Counted from the first letter of the stretch, positions 47,296 through 59,044 are shown. The stretch is 64,000 nt of DNA from Dioszegia crocea (GCA_001600615.1 BCKK01000005.1:1327559-1391558); one strand, 5' to 3'. Numbers and translations are program-made. The notes: generated by a model from the letters alone, not told the origin.

Positions 47296-48934
47296 TCACA
47301 TCACCGTGCCCTCCTTATCATCTGATGAACCGCCCGTCAGATCCACTCGAGATTTCGAGCTTCTCCCTATCCTCCTGTTCGACCGCGACTCTCGCCTCCT
47401 CTGCTTCTTCTCCTTGCGCTTCACCTTCCTCGTCTTCTTCATCTTCCGCTTCTTCTCCGCTAGACTTTCCTGCTGCTGGAAAGTATCAGCTTACCGACTT
47501 ATTTATCATCACAAGTTCTGACTCACTTGCACAAATGCCTTGAAGAATGACACCATCCCCTGCTGATCTCCATTCTCCGATTCCGCGGATAAAGATGACG
47601 AGGAGGAAGTCGAAGAGCTTGAGGAGCGGCGGTCAGCTCGAATTCGAGCAGAAGGACCTGCCCGATTTGTCATTCTGTTGAGCTGATGTGAGGTCGAGTC
47701 ACTACCCGGGATAGCGAGAGGCGACTCGATAAGACTCGCTGCCTTGGTCGATTCCGCATTGACTTTGGCCACATCAGCGTTCGTCCTCACAAAGCCAATT
47801 CCACACGCACAGTAAGAGGCGGGTTGCCCGTCCCGTACGACTCGAGTACAGTACTGAGATGATGAGTCGACGGTTCTCCAGTCCACAGTGACTCCCGGCC
47901 GGGCTAGCGTCAGACTTGCCTTTAGCTTGAAGACATAAAAAGGGTCTTTTTCGGTTTGAGAGGCTTTCCACCACGCCACATCCTTTTCGGGCTGAGGTAG
48001 CGATCCACCCCTGACCGAATAGCGCGTAAGCTAATTCTTGTATCGAGAGTCAGACTGCCCGAGAAGAGCGGATACGCACTGGATTCTTGATCTCATTCTT
48101 CGGCTCATAAGCAGCAAGCTGATAAACTATGGCGATGATGAGAAGGTGACTTACTTTAAGCCCTTCTCCAGTTCCCATACCGTTCCCACGTCCGACATTA
48201 CACGCGGTTTATGTACGATGTCGGCATCTTCAAGTCTCCAAGTACCGTACTTTAGCTCGATCGTGATGATTCCTATCTGCGGCGCTTGGTTCGAGGACAC
48301 GTCAGCCGATGTCGGATCCTCCGTTCGTTCCTAAAAGCGTGGTTAACAAGTGCGAGATAGCGTTATTGTATCCGGATCCGAACAGTAGACTCACGATGGA
48401 GGAGAAGACGAGAGGATAGCTCGACACTGCGCCATCCCGGCTCATCATCATGCTACTGCAGCGTCCAAACCAGCTATTGACGAAAATTTGCTTTTTGAGT
48501 ACACGACCATCAATGGACAGCTTTGCCTGAACGTGCTCCCCCTCAGCGCGCCGCGCGGAAGGACAGTCTTTAATCACAATGATGAATGCCTGCGAATGTC
48601 AGAACGCTATGCACAGAGGTCCCGTCGCATGGTTTACCTTTGACTCCTCGCATTCCATCCAACACTCGTTTCGTGCCGGCTCGTCTTCTGTGGCTTCGAA
48701 GTACGACGGCCTGAACTCGTCTGTTCGATTTAGCTCAAGTACTTCAACGCATCGCTTGACATGGTCATGCAGATTCGAAGGGTCCTCGCCAAGCGACTCA
48801 CCGAGTCTTCTTCCGTCTGCGAACTCAAGATACACCTAAAGCGATATGTGAGCTAACGCAGCCGATAGACAGCACGTTCTTGTCTTCCGGTCACTCACCT
48901 CAAATTCGCTCCCTGATCCTTGCCCTATCGTCAT
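47296..48934 (-). CDS. Array paralogue copy 5, DUF7918-like domain, altered tail
   Basis: 363 residues from ten exons (48934-48899, 48835-48802, 48720-48638, 48589-48395, 48330-48155, 48097-48080, 48010-47920, 47853-47811, 47762-47527, 47475-47296). It starts MTIGQGSGSEFEVYLEFADG, not MP(R/K)G as in the others. The domain strands are WMECEESKAFIIVIKD, AKLSIDGRVLKKQIF, SYPLVFSSI, IITIELKYGTW and FYVFKLKYCTRVV. Intron 7 opens with GCAAGT, a GC-AG intron where the sister copies have GT. The tail has the SSSSSTSSSSS run and MVSFFKAFVQ, then a Lys/Arg-rich helix and VDLTGGSSDD, the least acidic version of the motif. No psi-K-x-E site follows. TTTATA at 49059-49064 (TATAAA on the minus strand) lies about 125 bp upstream. 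Confidence 0.8.
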
Positions 48935-49863
48935 TATTGATGATGGTGTCACTGAGAGAAGTGAGAGTTCCTCAAGAGTGATACTAGAGATGGCGGACGG
49001 GTTGCACAAGAAGATGAGTGAGGGGCAAGAGGAAGTGAGAACTTGGCTAACTCGCCCATTTATACTCAAGACCTGCTTCTGCACAGTGCAAGCGCACAGA
49101 CTGCTCCTGTCAGCTTCGATAGGCACGTTCGAGGTCATAGCGCCTGCTTCCGACGAATCGAAGCACGCCCTGTCTCTTATCAGTGATTTCTGACCGCACT
49201 ACGCCCCTACTTCGACGTCGCATCGTGATCTGATACCTCGGTACCAGCATTTTTAGGCCGTCGCAGAATTTGATACGTGGAGCTCATCCTGACGATATCC
49301 CGCCCTGAGTTGATCAGTCGAACACTTGTTAGTGCAACGCATGTCCCACATGCTGGTGCAGTATCAGACAGCTTGGTGTGATGGTCGCTCACCCGGTCGA
49401 ACACCTTGCTTGATCAAGCGTGAATATGCTGGAGCCCGATGAGCAAGATGAGTACCCGACAGTCTGAAATCAATGTATACCGACAACTTTGAGGAAGGGG
49501 CGAGTGTAGGTTTATGCAGTTTACGAGTCTCAATACGGTCCCAGAGTGGTATCGCGGGTAGTCAGTCGCGCGTCAGGAGCATCGTATCGCGCCGCGCCTA
49601 GTGAGGGATCCAAGCAGTACTATGCCACAGATGACTTGTCTACAGTCAGTCATCAAATCAGCCCCTACCCTCGCCCATCAGTCTGTCGATGTGACAAGTA
49701 AGTATGGGTCTCGACGTACAACATACATTCGCGTACAACGTTCACCTACCATCTTCGAGGTCATTCTCTGTCTCGCCGAACGAGTTCCACCATCTCCTCT
49801 TCCACCTTGGACGCAGCTCCACTTTAATGCCGCTCGAGCACGACCCGATCCTCTCCCGTTCTC
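48935..49863. other. Largest spacer of the array
   Basis: 929 bp between copies 5 and 6, two to three times the other spacers. I searched for remnants of a lost copy (MPRG start, IDGR, DLTGDT) and saw none. TTTATA at 49059-49064 is the likely TATA box of copy 5. A 65-codon minus-strand ORF (49207-49404) has no support. Confidence 0.45.
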
Positions 49864-51391
49864 CTACTCCTCATCCGTATCCCCCGTCAAATCGATCGAA
49901 GCATCCGCATGTTTGCCCTCACGCTTCTTTGCCCGCTCCGCTTTCTTCTTCTCCTTTTTGGCCCTCTTCTTCTGCTTCTTCGCCTTCTCTGACTTCTGCC
50001 TCTTTTCTTCCTTGGCTTTCTCATCCTGAGGAAGCATCAGCTTCGTATAGCAAAAGGTACAGCGAACGTACAGCTATCATTGCGCTGAGTAACGCCATCA
50101 TGCCACCGGCCATGCCGCCCTTCGATTCCTCGGAAGACGATGATGATGACGATGAGCTAGAGGAAGAGCTAGATGCCGAAGAGACCGACGGAGATCTGGC
50201 TCGTTTGCGACTAGTGGATGACGGGCGTTTAGGCGGGATGGGTCTATTCTTGCTTGTGATGACCTCGGTTTCGTCTTGTGATCCGACTGGAAATATGTCA
50301 ACGCCTTCCCGATAAGCATGGTAATGGACGTACACACATCCGGGAACTTCTTCTCAAGGACAACTCTTTCGCAGTACTGTAAGATCAGCATCTCTTCGAA
50401 GCGGCGGTACAGGGAGGTCTGACGTACCTTGATGCGGAACTCGTACAATGGCCCCTTCTCGCCCTTGGCTACCTTGAAATCTACACCTCCTTTACGAGCA
50501 ATATTTTTCGAGTTGATCACAGTAGTCTCAGCACTCCTATCGCTATCAGCAGCGCAAATGTCCCCAGCTGACTGATAAGCCATACATCACAACTGAACCC
50601 ATCCTGAGGCGTCAGCTGTAGCCAAGAGATACAGGGAAAGAAGTCGTACTTAGCATCCAGCTCCCACATCGTTCCAAATTTCTCGACCACAGGACGAGCC
50701 CAGTCCGTCCTTGATGGCGAAAATGACCCATACTCCATGTGAACCACTATAGAACCGATGACGGAGACCTGTCTCGGGTCGATTTGCGCGTCAGCCTTGT
50801 CGGTTACTGTATCCTGCCACTCGGTCAGCTCTTTCGACCATGAATCACGGAACCGCGATCTTCGACCCACAATGGCTGAGAATGTCAGAGGACCAGTCGA
50901 TAACTTTCCATTCACCATGGTCACCATATTCTCGATATCGCGAGTATTCTTTGCCTTGTAGAAAGCACCGCGGTCCAACAGCCGCCCATCGATGAAGGTC
51001 TTAATTCTGACTTCATTCGGTGCAATCCTGTTCGTTCCGAACGAGTCCTTGAGCACAATTCTGAAAGTCTGGGGCTGTCAGCGTTGAACCGATCTGAATC
51101 TTGCAACGATATCCTGTAGCTGACCTTCAGACTTTCGCACTCCATCCATACATCTGTGTGAGGAGTTCCTGGGTCACCATCATGTGCCTCTACGCAGAAT
51201 TCGTCTGATCCGGTCAGCTCAAAAGACGAGGATCTCACGCAGGTGGTTGATGACTCACTGAGTCTCTTTCCTGACTCCGTAAACTCGAGGTATACCTGGG
51301 CCAAGTGAGCTGAAGTCCTGGATCATATTGCGACTCAGAGGCGAGGATGACAAACCTCGAAGTGTTCACCAGCTCCTGCACCTTTGGGCAT
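49864..51391 (-). CDS. Array paralogue copy 6, DUF7918-like domain with SUMO-interaction-like tail
   Basis: 353 residues from ten exons (51391-51356, 51295-51259, 51204-51125, 51068-50871, 50813-50650, 50603-50586, 50536-50428, 50376-50335, 50287-50072, 50025-49864). It starts MPKGAGAGEHFEVYLEFTES. The domain strands are WMECESLKTFRIVLKDSFG, IKTFIDGRLLDRGAF, GPLTFSAIDTVTDKADA, SIVVHMEYGSF and YEFRIKYCERVVLEKK. The microexon encodes MGSVV. RKRARSPSVSS is followed by a 15-Ser run, then GGMMALLSAMIA and a Lys/Glu/Gln-rich helix. The protein ends directly in SIDLTGDTDEE, so the SUMO-interacting-like motif is the C-terminus and there is no acceptor-like site. It is the shortest and outermost copy. 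Confidence 0.82.
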
Positions 51392-51935
51392 TGTGAAGGG
51401 CACTTGATAGGTTTAGGACTGTGTGAAGGAAATGACGAGATTGAGAGGCAGTGAGTAGACCCGACGAGATCGTGACGCGCGTCCTCAGTGAGAAGGCATC
51501 AGCGCACAGACCCCCTTGGTCCGATCAGCCTTCTTTCATCCCTAACTTTCGAGCCTCTCATTGTATCACACTTCTTGATTCGACGAGGTATTGAGAGTCG
51601 AGCCGAGCGGGGCAGATCCCGAGGACAATACGATAGCGATACCACTCCAGCAAGCACACTCGCAAGCAGAGACGGTAGGTGTCAAGCTGCGCTGCTTGGG
51701 GGACTGCCTGTGTACGTAAGGGAATCCTTATCATCCCGGTTCTTTCCGACGGAGTCGATATCTCCCCCAGATCTCCCCGAGAGCCCCACCACAACCACCA
51801 CCTCACACGACTGTCCATAACAGCAAGCATCAACCCCCCTCACCCTCAAATGTATATATCATAACCATTCGCCTAGCCCTTTGGCCAAAATCAATCCCTT
51901 TCCGCCCGATCCGATCAGCTCACGAGCGCCCTTCA
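51392..51935. promoter_or_regulatory. Divergent promoter region, array copy 6 / mitochondrial carrier
   Basis: 544 bp between divergent starts. TATATATCATAA lies at 51849-51860, about 80 bp before the carrier start. No coding exon and no further array copy. Confidence 0.5.
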
Positions 51936-53681
51936 ATGCGCTTTGAGATCGCGTCCACCGGGTCCGCCTCATCGTCATCTCCTACTTCCGCCCATCTGCC
52001 CCGCTGGGATTCGCTCCGATCACCAAATAGCAAAGCAGAAGAGTTTACCTCTGTTGACGTTGCCGAAACAGCCGACATCTCTCCCGGATTGGACCCGCTC
52101 GAGCTTACCAGCCCCGCCCAATCTGTAACTTCCCAGCCGCCCATACCCGAAGCCCGGTCCGAACCCGTACTGAGCTCGAACGGCAACCACGGCAGCAAGT
52201 GGACACCGCCGGAGACTGTTGTCGAGCGAATTCAGGATAAGATGTATGAGAATTCAGCGGTGATTAATACGTTCATCGCGGGCGGGTTGGCGGGAGCTAC
52301 GAGTCGGACGGTTGTTAGTCCGCTGGAACGACTGAAGATCATCCTGTAAGTTGGCAGTGGACTGAACTGGCTAGTGTCACGTATGTATGGTATGACTGAT
52401 TGAGCTTAGGCAAGTACAAGCTCCGAGCTCAGGCAAGAGCGGCTCAGGCCAGGCGTACGGTAAAGTATGGCCGGGTCTGGTTCGGATGTGGAAGGAAGAG
52501 GGATTTGCGGGTTTCATGAAGGGTAATGGCATCAATGTGGTCAGAGTGAGTCAAAGTCGTCGTGATGAGGCATGTGTAAAGTTCTGTATATGAGGAAATG
52601 CTGATCATGTCAGATATTACCATACTCGGCTATACAATTCACCGTAAGTCTGTCCTTCGAGCTTCGCATATGCCGATATGGTACCAGGCAACAGCCCATC
52701 TGACCGTCGGAGATGATTAAAGCTGACATACCAGTCATACGGCTATGTCAAAACTCTGTTCGGCCGTTGGTCAGGACAAGAAACCCTATCCACACCTCTT
52801 CGTCTAGCATCAGGAGCCACTGCTGGGATCCTAGCTGTGTGTGAGTTGTCTCCTGTGGCCCGGATAAGGCTATGGCTGACAGAACAGCTGCTACATATCC
52901 ACTCGATCTCGTTAGAGCTAGACTATCAATAGCCACGGCCAATATGTCTCGGTCAGGGGCCATGTTTACTGCGGAGGATGCGGCATTGGGTATTGTTGGT
53001 ATGACCAAGAAGGTGTATAGAACGGAAGGAGGTATCAGGGGTCTTTAGTGAGTTTGCTGGTCATCAACGATTTTTGAATGTACGGAAAGCTGATATATCA
53101 GCCGGGGATGTTGGGCTACTGCTGTGGGAGTTGCGCCATACGGTAAGCCGTCCCTTCTTCGCCCAGAAGAGAATCATCACTAACGTGCAGTATCACTAAA
53201 TTTCTACATCTACGAAACACGTCAGTCCCCTTGACCGTGGACTACCTCAGCCGTGCTGACCTCACAGTCCGCCCCATCATCCTACCACCAGGCTACGAGC
53301 CGTCAAATGACTTCGAACTCGTCGGTCGTAAACTCCTTTCTGGCGCACTAGCAGGAGGCACCTCCCTACTCTTCACGCACCCATTCGATGTCGTCCGGCG
53401 GAAACTACAGGTGGTCGGAATAGGCGGGGCAGAGAGGGAGTTTGACGGGGCGATAGACTGTATACGGAAGATTTCGGCAAGAGAGGGGTTCTGGAAAGGG
53501 ATGTAGTGAGTTCTTCGCCCCTGATCTCTGTCTTAGGTCGTCAGCTAACATGGCCAGTCGTGGTCTTGTGCCTAATATCATCAAGGTTGTTCCTTCCATC
53601 GCCGTATCGTTTTACACGTTCGAGACTGTCAAGGAATCCTTGACTCAGTGGTCGAATCGAGATAAGGAGGAGATCGTGTAG
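51936..53681 (+). CDS. Mitochondrial carrier, YPR011C-like (APS/PAPS or related nucleotide)
   Basis: SLC25-family inner-membrane carrier. Nine exons (51936-52345, 52410-52545, 52614-52643, 52735-52840, 52888-53047, 53102-53142, 53191-53220, 53268-53505, 53558-53681) give 424 residues, with about 105 N-terminal residues of Ser/Pro-rich extension before the first repeat. The three signature motifs are SPLERLKIILQVQ, YPLDLVRARLS and HPFDVVRRKLQVVGIGG. Order and wording of segments such as FMKGNGINVVRILPYSAIQF, GGIRGLYRGCWATAVGVAPY and GLVPNIIKVVPSIAVSFYTFE match yeast YPR011C, described as a carrier of adenosine phosphosulfates, and more distantly the CoA carriers (SLC25A16/42). Substrate is therefore inferred. 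Divergent from array copy 6. Confidence 0.9.
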
Positions 53682-54516
53682 GCATGGGTTACACTCTATG
53701 GCAGGGGTCCGGAGGCATTGGCGCGGAACGTCGGCAGAGGGTGGTCTTTGTCGTTTTACGGAGTATTTGTAGCAGTAGACTATACGGATTCTTGATCATT
53801 AACACATATAAAGTAGAGTAGACCTATCAAATCATACCAATCTTTCCCTTTTCTGTCCACCTATCCAACCAGACCCCTGACTGATGGCCACCATTCAGCC
53901 ACTGAGAGACGCGGTAAAGCGACGTGGAGACCCCGCATCTCCCCGCTTATGCCGTCCTTTTCAGGCCGGATTACGCCGCCACCCAACTCTAAGTCCTGCA
54001 GCTTGAGCCTTCCAGCACCTCACCCAGCAAGCCCAGTCTCATTCTAGCTCGACCTATCCAGCCAATTAATACCTTCTCTACCCCTTGTCTATACTGTCTC
54101 AACGCCCGACGAACGCAGAAGCCAAATCCAAGCGACAGCGGGGAGGCCGGGGAATTTAAGGCATCCGCGGGCTGCTGGGAAGGTTTTTGTTCCTTTCCAC
54201 CAAACGACACCTTAACCTATTACTCCACCTTGGTTTGGTTCAATCAAGCGCATCGACACTCTCGGATCATCGGAAATTTGCCCCGCCAAGTCAGCACAAC
54301 TGCGACATCACGCCTCTCGTTTCAAAGGACGGTCGTGCCTGACAAAGAACTGAATTCAATATTCAATTCAACCGACCACACATCCCTTTCCGCCATACGT
54401 ACTCGCTTCGAATCTCTCCATCATCATCTTATATCACATATGAACTCCCTCTGTCCGACATAACACGCGCTTCAATACACTCTGTCATAGCGATTTATTC
54501 GCTTTTCGGATCATAG
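53682..54516. promoter_or_regulatory. Upstream region of the MGA2-like gene
   Basis: 835 bp between carrier and MGA2-like gene, both plus strand. AATTCAATATTCAATTCAA near 54352-54370 is A/T-rich with a direct repeat of ATTCAAT. No gene was seen. The length suits a regulated gene. Confidence 0.5.
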
Positions 54517-57500
54517 ATGGTGATGGATTCATCATCTACCGGCTCCCCCTTTTCGACCCAATCCACCGACCCCTCTTCTCCCGAATCAGCTGCCCATCCC
54601 AACGGAATTGCAGATAGCTATACCCAGGCCCTACAGGCGCAGGCGGCGGCGTTGCGGAATGGATTCGGGTTGTCATTTGCCGCGGGTGGAAGTAAAGGGA
54701 TGAGAGCAGGGTCGCCGCTCAAGGATGTCCAGGTCAAGCTGGAACCGGGATCATCACCTTTACCGCCGAACAGGTGAGCCTCAGAAATGATTAGAGCGAA
54801 TGAAGATGCTGATGATGGAGAATCACACATCATCCCTCTGCCCATAATCCGCCAAGCGTCTTCCGCCCGCAGACTACAAATCTCCACTCGCATAATGTTG
54901 CCGTTTCTGCCGCTTCCTCCAGGGCTACTTCCGTAGGCATTACGGAAAGTCTGAATGGGTCCATAGCCGGCGGAGTGGGACATGGCGGATTGGTATCGCA
55001 GATCCAGAGCCGATCAGATCCGCCCAAGCGGTTGATTGAGGTGGATATACTGCCAGTGGGGAATACGCCGTTGGATGTGGTGAAGTCTACACCAGAGTGA
55101 GTCGTTACGGAAATCATCTTATTGGCACCCAAGCTGACGTCTCAGACGAAATGTGCTGCTTCTCCAAGGAGATCCTCAAATCATCAATAAGCAGCGCGTC
55201 GAAACTGCCATCCGCGTAATTCTCGATCTCCTCCGCTCAATCCCACCGACACCTACCACCCAACCTCTCCCTCCAGCTCTCTTCAATCTCCTACCGCCTG
55301 AAAACACCCTTACAAATCTCGCATTAGAACGTATCAGTTGTTTCCGCGGCCTTCGGCTCCAATTGGGAACAACGACCAAAGCAACAGCGAAGAAACAACT
55401 CCAGGCGGGCGTGACGCCAGAGCACGAGATGGTGTATATTGAAGCGGCGGTGTATATGTCTGGCGAAGGCGGGAAGCGGGTATATGCCTGTAAGCGATGT
55501 CGACAGCGAGAACATCGGCGACGGGCAAGTAAAGACGCTTCGAGGAAGAAACCCGCTTCGTCAGGGTCGGATACGTCCACTCGGCCACCTACGGCCAATC
55601 AGGGTTTGCCACCGAGTGTGAACTACATTACGGGGGCGAATCCAGATCAGTATGATCCGCATCGGCTCGATCAGGTGGTGGAGGAGCCTGGATTTGACCC
55701 GAATCGGGTGGATTGGAGGCACGAGATTGTTCTCTTCAATTCGGCGCCGGAGGTGCCTATAAAGGATGGGAGCTGTGTGTGGTTACCATTCAGAGTGGTG
55801 TGTTATGGTAAATGTCACGGGGAAAAGGTCGGATTTAGGTATGTTGGATTGTTTGAATAGAGCTAAAGGTAGAATCAAATTCACCCTTCGGACTCGAGAT
55901 GGCACAATCGTTGCTACCTCCACTACCGAACCTATCCGTATCACGGACGATCACAAGACGGACAAGAATGCCAAACCCAAGGCCGAACACCCCTCTGTAT
56001 CCCACGCTCAACCAGCCGTACCCCGTCCACGCAAAGGCAAAGCCAGCGCTGCATCCTCCCGCCGTCAATCCCCAGCTGCATCAGAAGCAGACAGCGTACA
56101 ATCCCTATCCGAAGCTGGCGCAGTAATGCAGAAGCAAACACCCAACGTGCGCACAAAGCCATACGAGCGACCTCCAACGCACTCCCCATCCGTCCCTGTC
56201 GGTAATCTCCCATACGACTTTTCGCTTAATGGCGCAATGACGGTAGCTCCGCGTTTCCAACGACAAGTGTCGGCGGGCTCGGTACCTTCGCTCAACTCCA
56301 TGCTGTTGCAGCCTTTGCAGGACGATACGATGGGTGTAGATCCTGCACTGTCCCGTCCTGTACTGGTACCCAATTTCGACCCCATACCTGCGTCCGGCAC
56401 TATCTCTCCGGGCGCCCTCCGTCATCCTAATTTCAACATGACGCCTCTGGACGGGTACGGCTTCCCTTCCTCTCGCCCCCAATCAGCGACATCCTCCAAC
56501 GTCGCCAGCCCCATCAATGGCCTTCGTCCACTCAGCGACGACGTCCTGATGAATGGCAACCCCCTCCGAACCCAATCCCACACCCTATCCAGCGCATTTG
56601 CAAATCTCAACGCAATGAGTATGCAACAGCAACAACAGCAGCAGTCACTCATGCTGTCCGACTACCTTGCGGACCAGGACATGGCACACACTCTCAACTC
56701 AGCAATGGACGGGCTGTTTGACCACTCGTCCGTGTCGAGCTACGATGACGCGTCGGGCTTCTCTGGTTTCAGAGACAGCGCGTCCGGCTTATTCTCAGAC
56801 AGTGGCGTCGTACCCGACACGGGCATGGAGTCGTTCCTTGATTTCTCGGGGGGCGAGGATCAAAATCTTGCGCAGCCTGCATTCGACGATCAACTATCTC
56901 CGTTTGGCGGATCAAGCATCCCCCCTCTATTTGACCTGGATATCTCTTCCCCTATGCAAAATCGCCATATCCCGGCAGTCGACGGGATGATGACCGAATC
57001 CAGCCCGGGCCCGACAGAAGCGCAGCTACGCCAAATGCTCGCTTCTATCGAGTCTATGAGTCCTGCCCAGCCTCAACCGGTTGTATCCCACGTCATTCCT
57101 GCCGAAGGTCCACTAGCTGGCGGTATCCAAATCGCTATTGCCGGACAGAGATTCTCGCCGGGCATGACGATAGTCTTTGGATCCAGAGTGGCCAAGACTA
57201 CCGTCATCTCGGACAGTTTCTGCACGTGCGAATTGCCGCCTGGATCAGATTCGGGGTTAGTGGAGGTCAGTGTACAGGGCGCAGTCAGGATGCAAGGTCA
57301 GAAAGTGGAGCAGTTCAGATATCAGGGTATGGATAAGGAGATGTAAGCCTTGCGTTTCAAGCTGGGGATCAAGCTGATGGATCAGGATGAGACTGGCTCT
57401 GGAGGTCAGAGATCAGTATCAGGGCTCTTCTGGCGATGCGGCTTACCGCCTCGCGACTCGAGTTGCCCAGTCTACGCATAGTGGCAACTCAAGCGACCGC

Positions 57501-59044
57501 TCATCGGCTAGTCCGATGAACTCTGGTGCATCCCCTACCTTCTTCGCCCAATCTACCGGTACCGACGACAAAGATGATCTCCAACTTACCGTCACCAACT
57601 TCTTGGCCTCGATCGATGAGCATGCGCCTGGCTCTCTTCGGCGATCAGGCGCCATCAACACTCGGAACAAGGCCCAGCAGACCCTTCTCCACATCGCCAC
57701 CGTGATGGGATTTCACCGCCTCGTACGGCGGCTAATCCTCATGGGTGCCCATCTCGACTTGCAGGATGTGAATGGCTTCACAGCACTGGCATTGGCGTCG
57801 CTTGGCGGACAAGTCGCTTGTGCGCGCGTCCTCATCGAAGCTGGGGCGGCGTATGATCGTCCTACCGCCTTTGGGGAAATGCCACTTGATCTAGCCAAGC
57901 TGGGCGAAAGGGAGGATGTCGAAGCGCTGCTCTTGTCGGCTGTTTGGTCTACCGCTCCAGGTCCCTCAAAGACTGCTGGGGCTACGGCGGATAAGAGCGA
58001 GACGTCATCTGAGATTGATGATGATAATCCCTCATCCGGTAGTGATATCGAGGATGACCTATCCCGGATCCAACCGGTGAAGCGGCGCATGAGTAAGAAG
58101 GCCAGAGGAAAGTTGAGAGAAGGTTCCAACTCGTCATCATCATCTCGGTCTTCTTCGTCGGTACCACATTCATCGACATCTAGGCGGATCAGCCGATCTT
58201 CATCCGTCATTTCTCTCGATATTACCCCCTTGGCCACTCCTGGTCTGACGGCCGTCCCGCCAGATAGTCCACCGCCGTACGAGCCAGCTGCCGAAATTCG
58301 GGATGATCCATCTATCCCTCCAGCATCTACATGGATGTCACGAACCCTCTCCAACATCTCCACATCGGCCACCACCCCACCCAACCTTAAGCTACCGGAC
58401 AGCATGTGGAATCGTCTTCCACTCCACCTGCCTCTCCCTAGTCTCTTCGATAAACTACCTTCGGCCGATACTGCGGCGGCAGCAACGTACGGTTATGGCT
58501 GGATTGCCTTCCCCGCGCCGTCTTGGGAGACTTTGCAGAAGATGACCAGTCCCGAGGAGCTCAAGCTGTTCACACAGGCTATGGCGGCGCAGGCGTTGAA
58601 TGCTATTGTGCAGAGTACGGGCGGATTGGCGGATATGGCAGCAACGGCAGGGACGGCGGTTGGGGCTGGTACGGCTGTGGATAATGAGCCAGTGAAGAAG
58701 GTCAAGAAGACGAGAAGGAATAGCGGGTCAAGTGGGCATACGACGTCGAAATCTAGGAGAGGCAGTTCGAGCGTCAGTGTAATGGAAGGGAAGAGTGAGG
58801 GTGAGGGGGAGAAGAAAGTCGTCAAGCAGGTCAAACGTGAGTTTTTCGATTCCCCGCCGATTTGTGCGAACGCGGTCAGAAAAGGAGCTGATCTCTTGCA
58901 GATGACAAGATGCTGTACCTATTCTGGCTGCCAATCTTGCTCTTTGTCGGATTTTGGCTGGTGGTTACCGCTCTGCCAATCGCGACGGGGTTGTGTCTCA
59001 TCTACGGACGACAAATTACCAGGGCGGTCAGGCAGAAATTATGA
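54517..59044 (+). CDS. MGA2: Membrane-anchored IPT/ankyrin transcription factor, Mga2/Spt23 type
   Basis: ER-anchored factor that in yeast senses membrane lipid saturation and, after proteasomal release, activates fatty-acid desaturase genes. Six exons (54517-54773, 54821-55096, 55146-55838, 55873-57342, 57386-58836, 58902-59044) give 1429 residues. The N-terminal conserved block runs from KRLIEVDILPVGNTPLD to WRHEIVLFNSAPE and includes a basic Cys pair (YACKRCRQREHRRR). Then come Gln/Ser-rich activation-like sequence, an IPT/TIG domain (SHVIPAEGPLAGGIQIAIAG), two or three ankyrin repeats (LLHIATVMGFHRLVRRLIL, GFTALALASLGGQVACARVL), and a C-terminal transmembrane helix YLFWLPILLFVGFWLVVTAL followed by a short Arg/Lys tail. 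The layout is complete; fungi of this group usually have one such gene. Confidence 0.93.

Larger units (their letters stand above)
39171..51391 (-). repeat. Tandem array of six paralogous genes
   Basis: Six head-to-tail genes on the minus strand: 39171-40777, 41057-42622, 42961-44661, 45186-46810, 47296-48934 and 49864-51391. Spacers are 279, 338, 524, 485 and 929 bp. All share the same exon plan and the same protein layout, but the proteins are strongly diverged, so the array is old and not a recent unequal-crossover product. No other gene lies inside it. Confidence 0.9.

Noticed and set aside
48935..49863. Possible relic of a seventh array copy in the largest spacer
   Set aside because: No trace of the MPRG start, IDGR strand, microexon or DLT motif was found on either strand.
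39171..51391. CRISPR-like or satellite array
   Set aside because: The periodicity comes from six split protein-coding genes with diverged sequence, not from short identical repeats and spacers.
55835..56482. Minus-strand ORFs opposite the MGA2-like gene
   Set aside because: They are antisense to conserved coding sequence and lack start context and splice sites.
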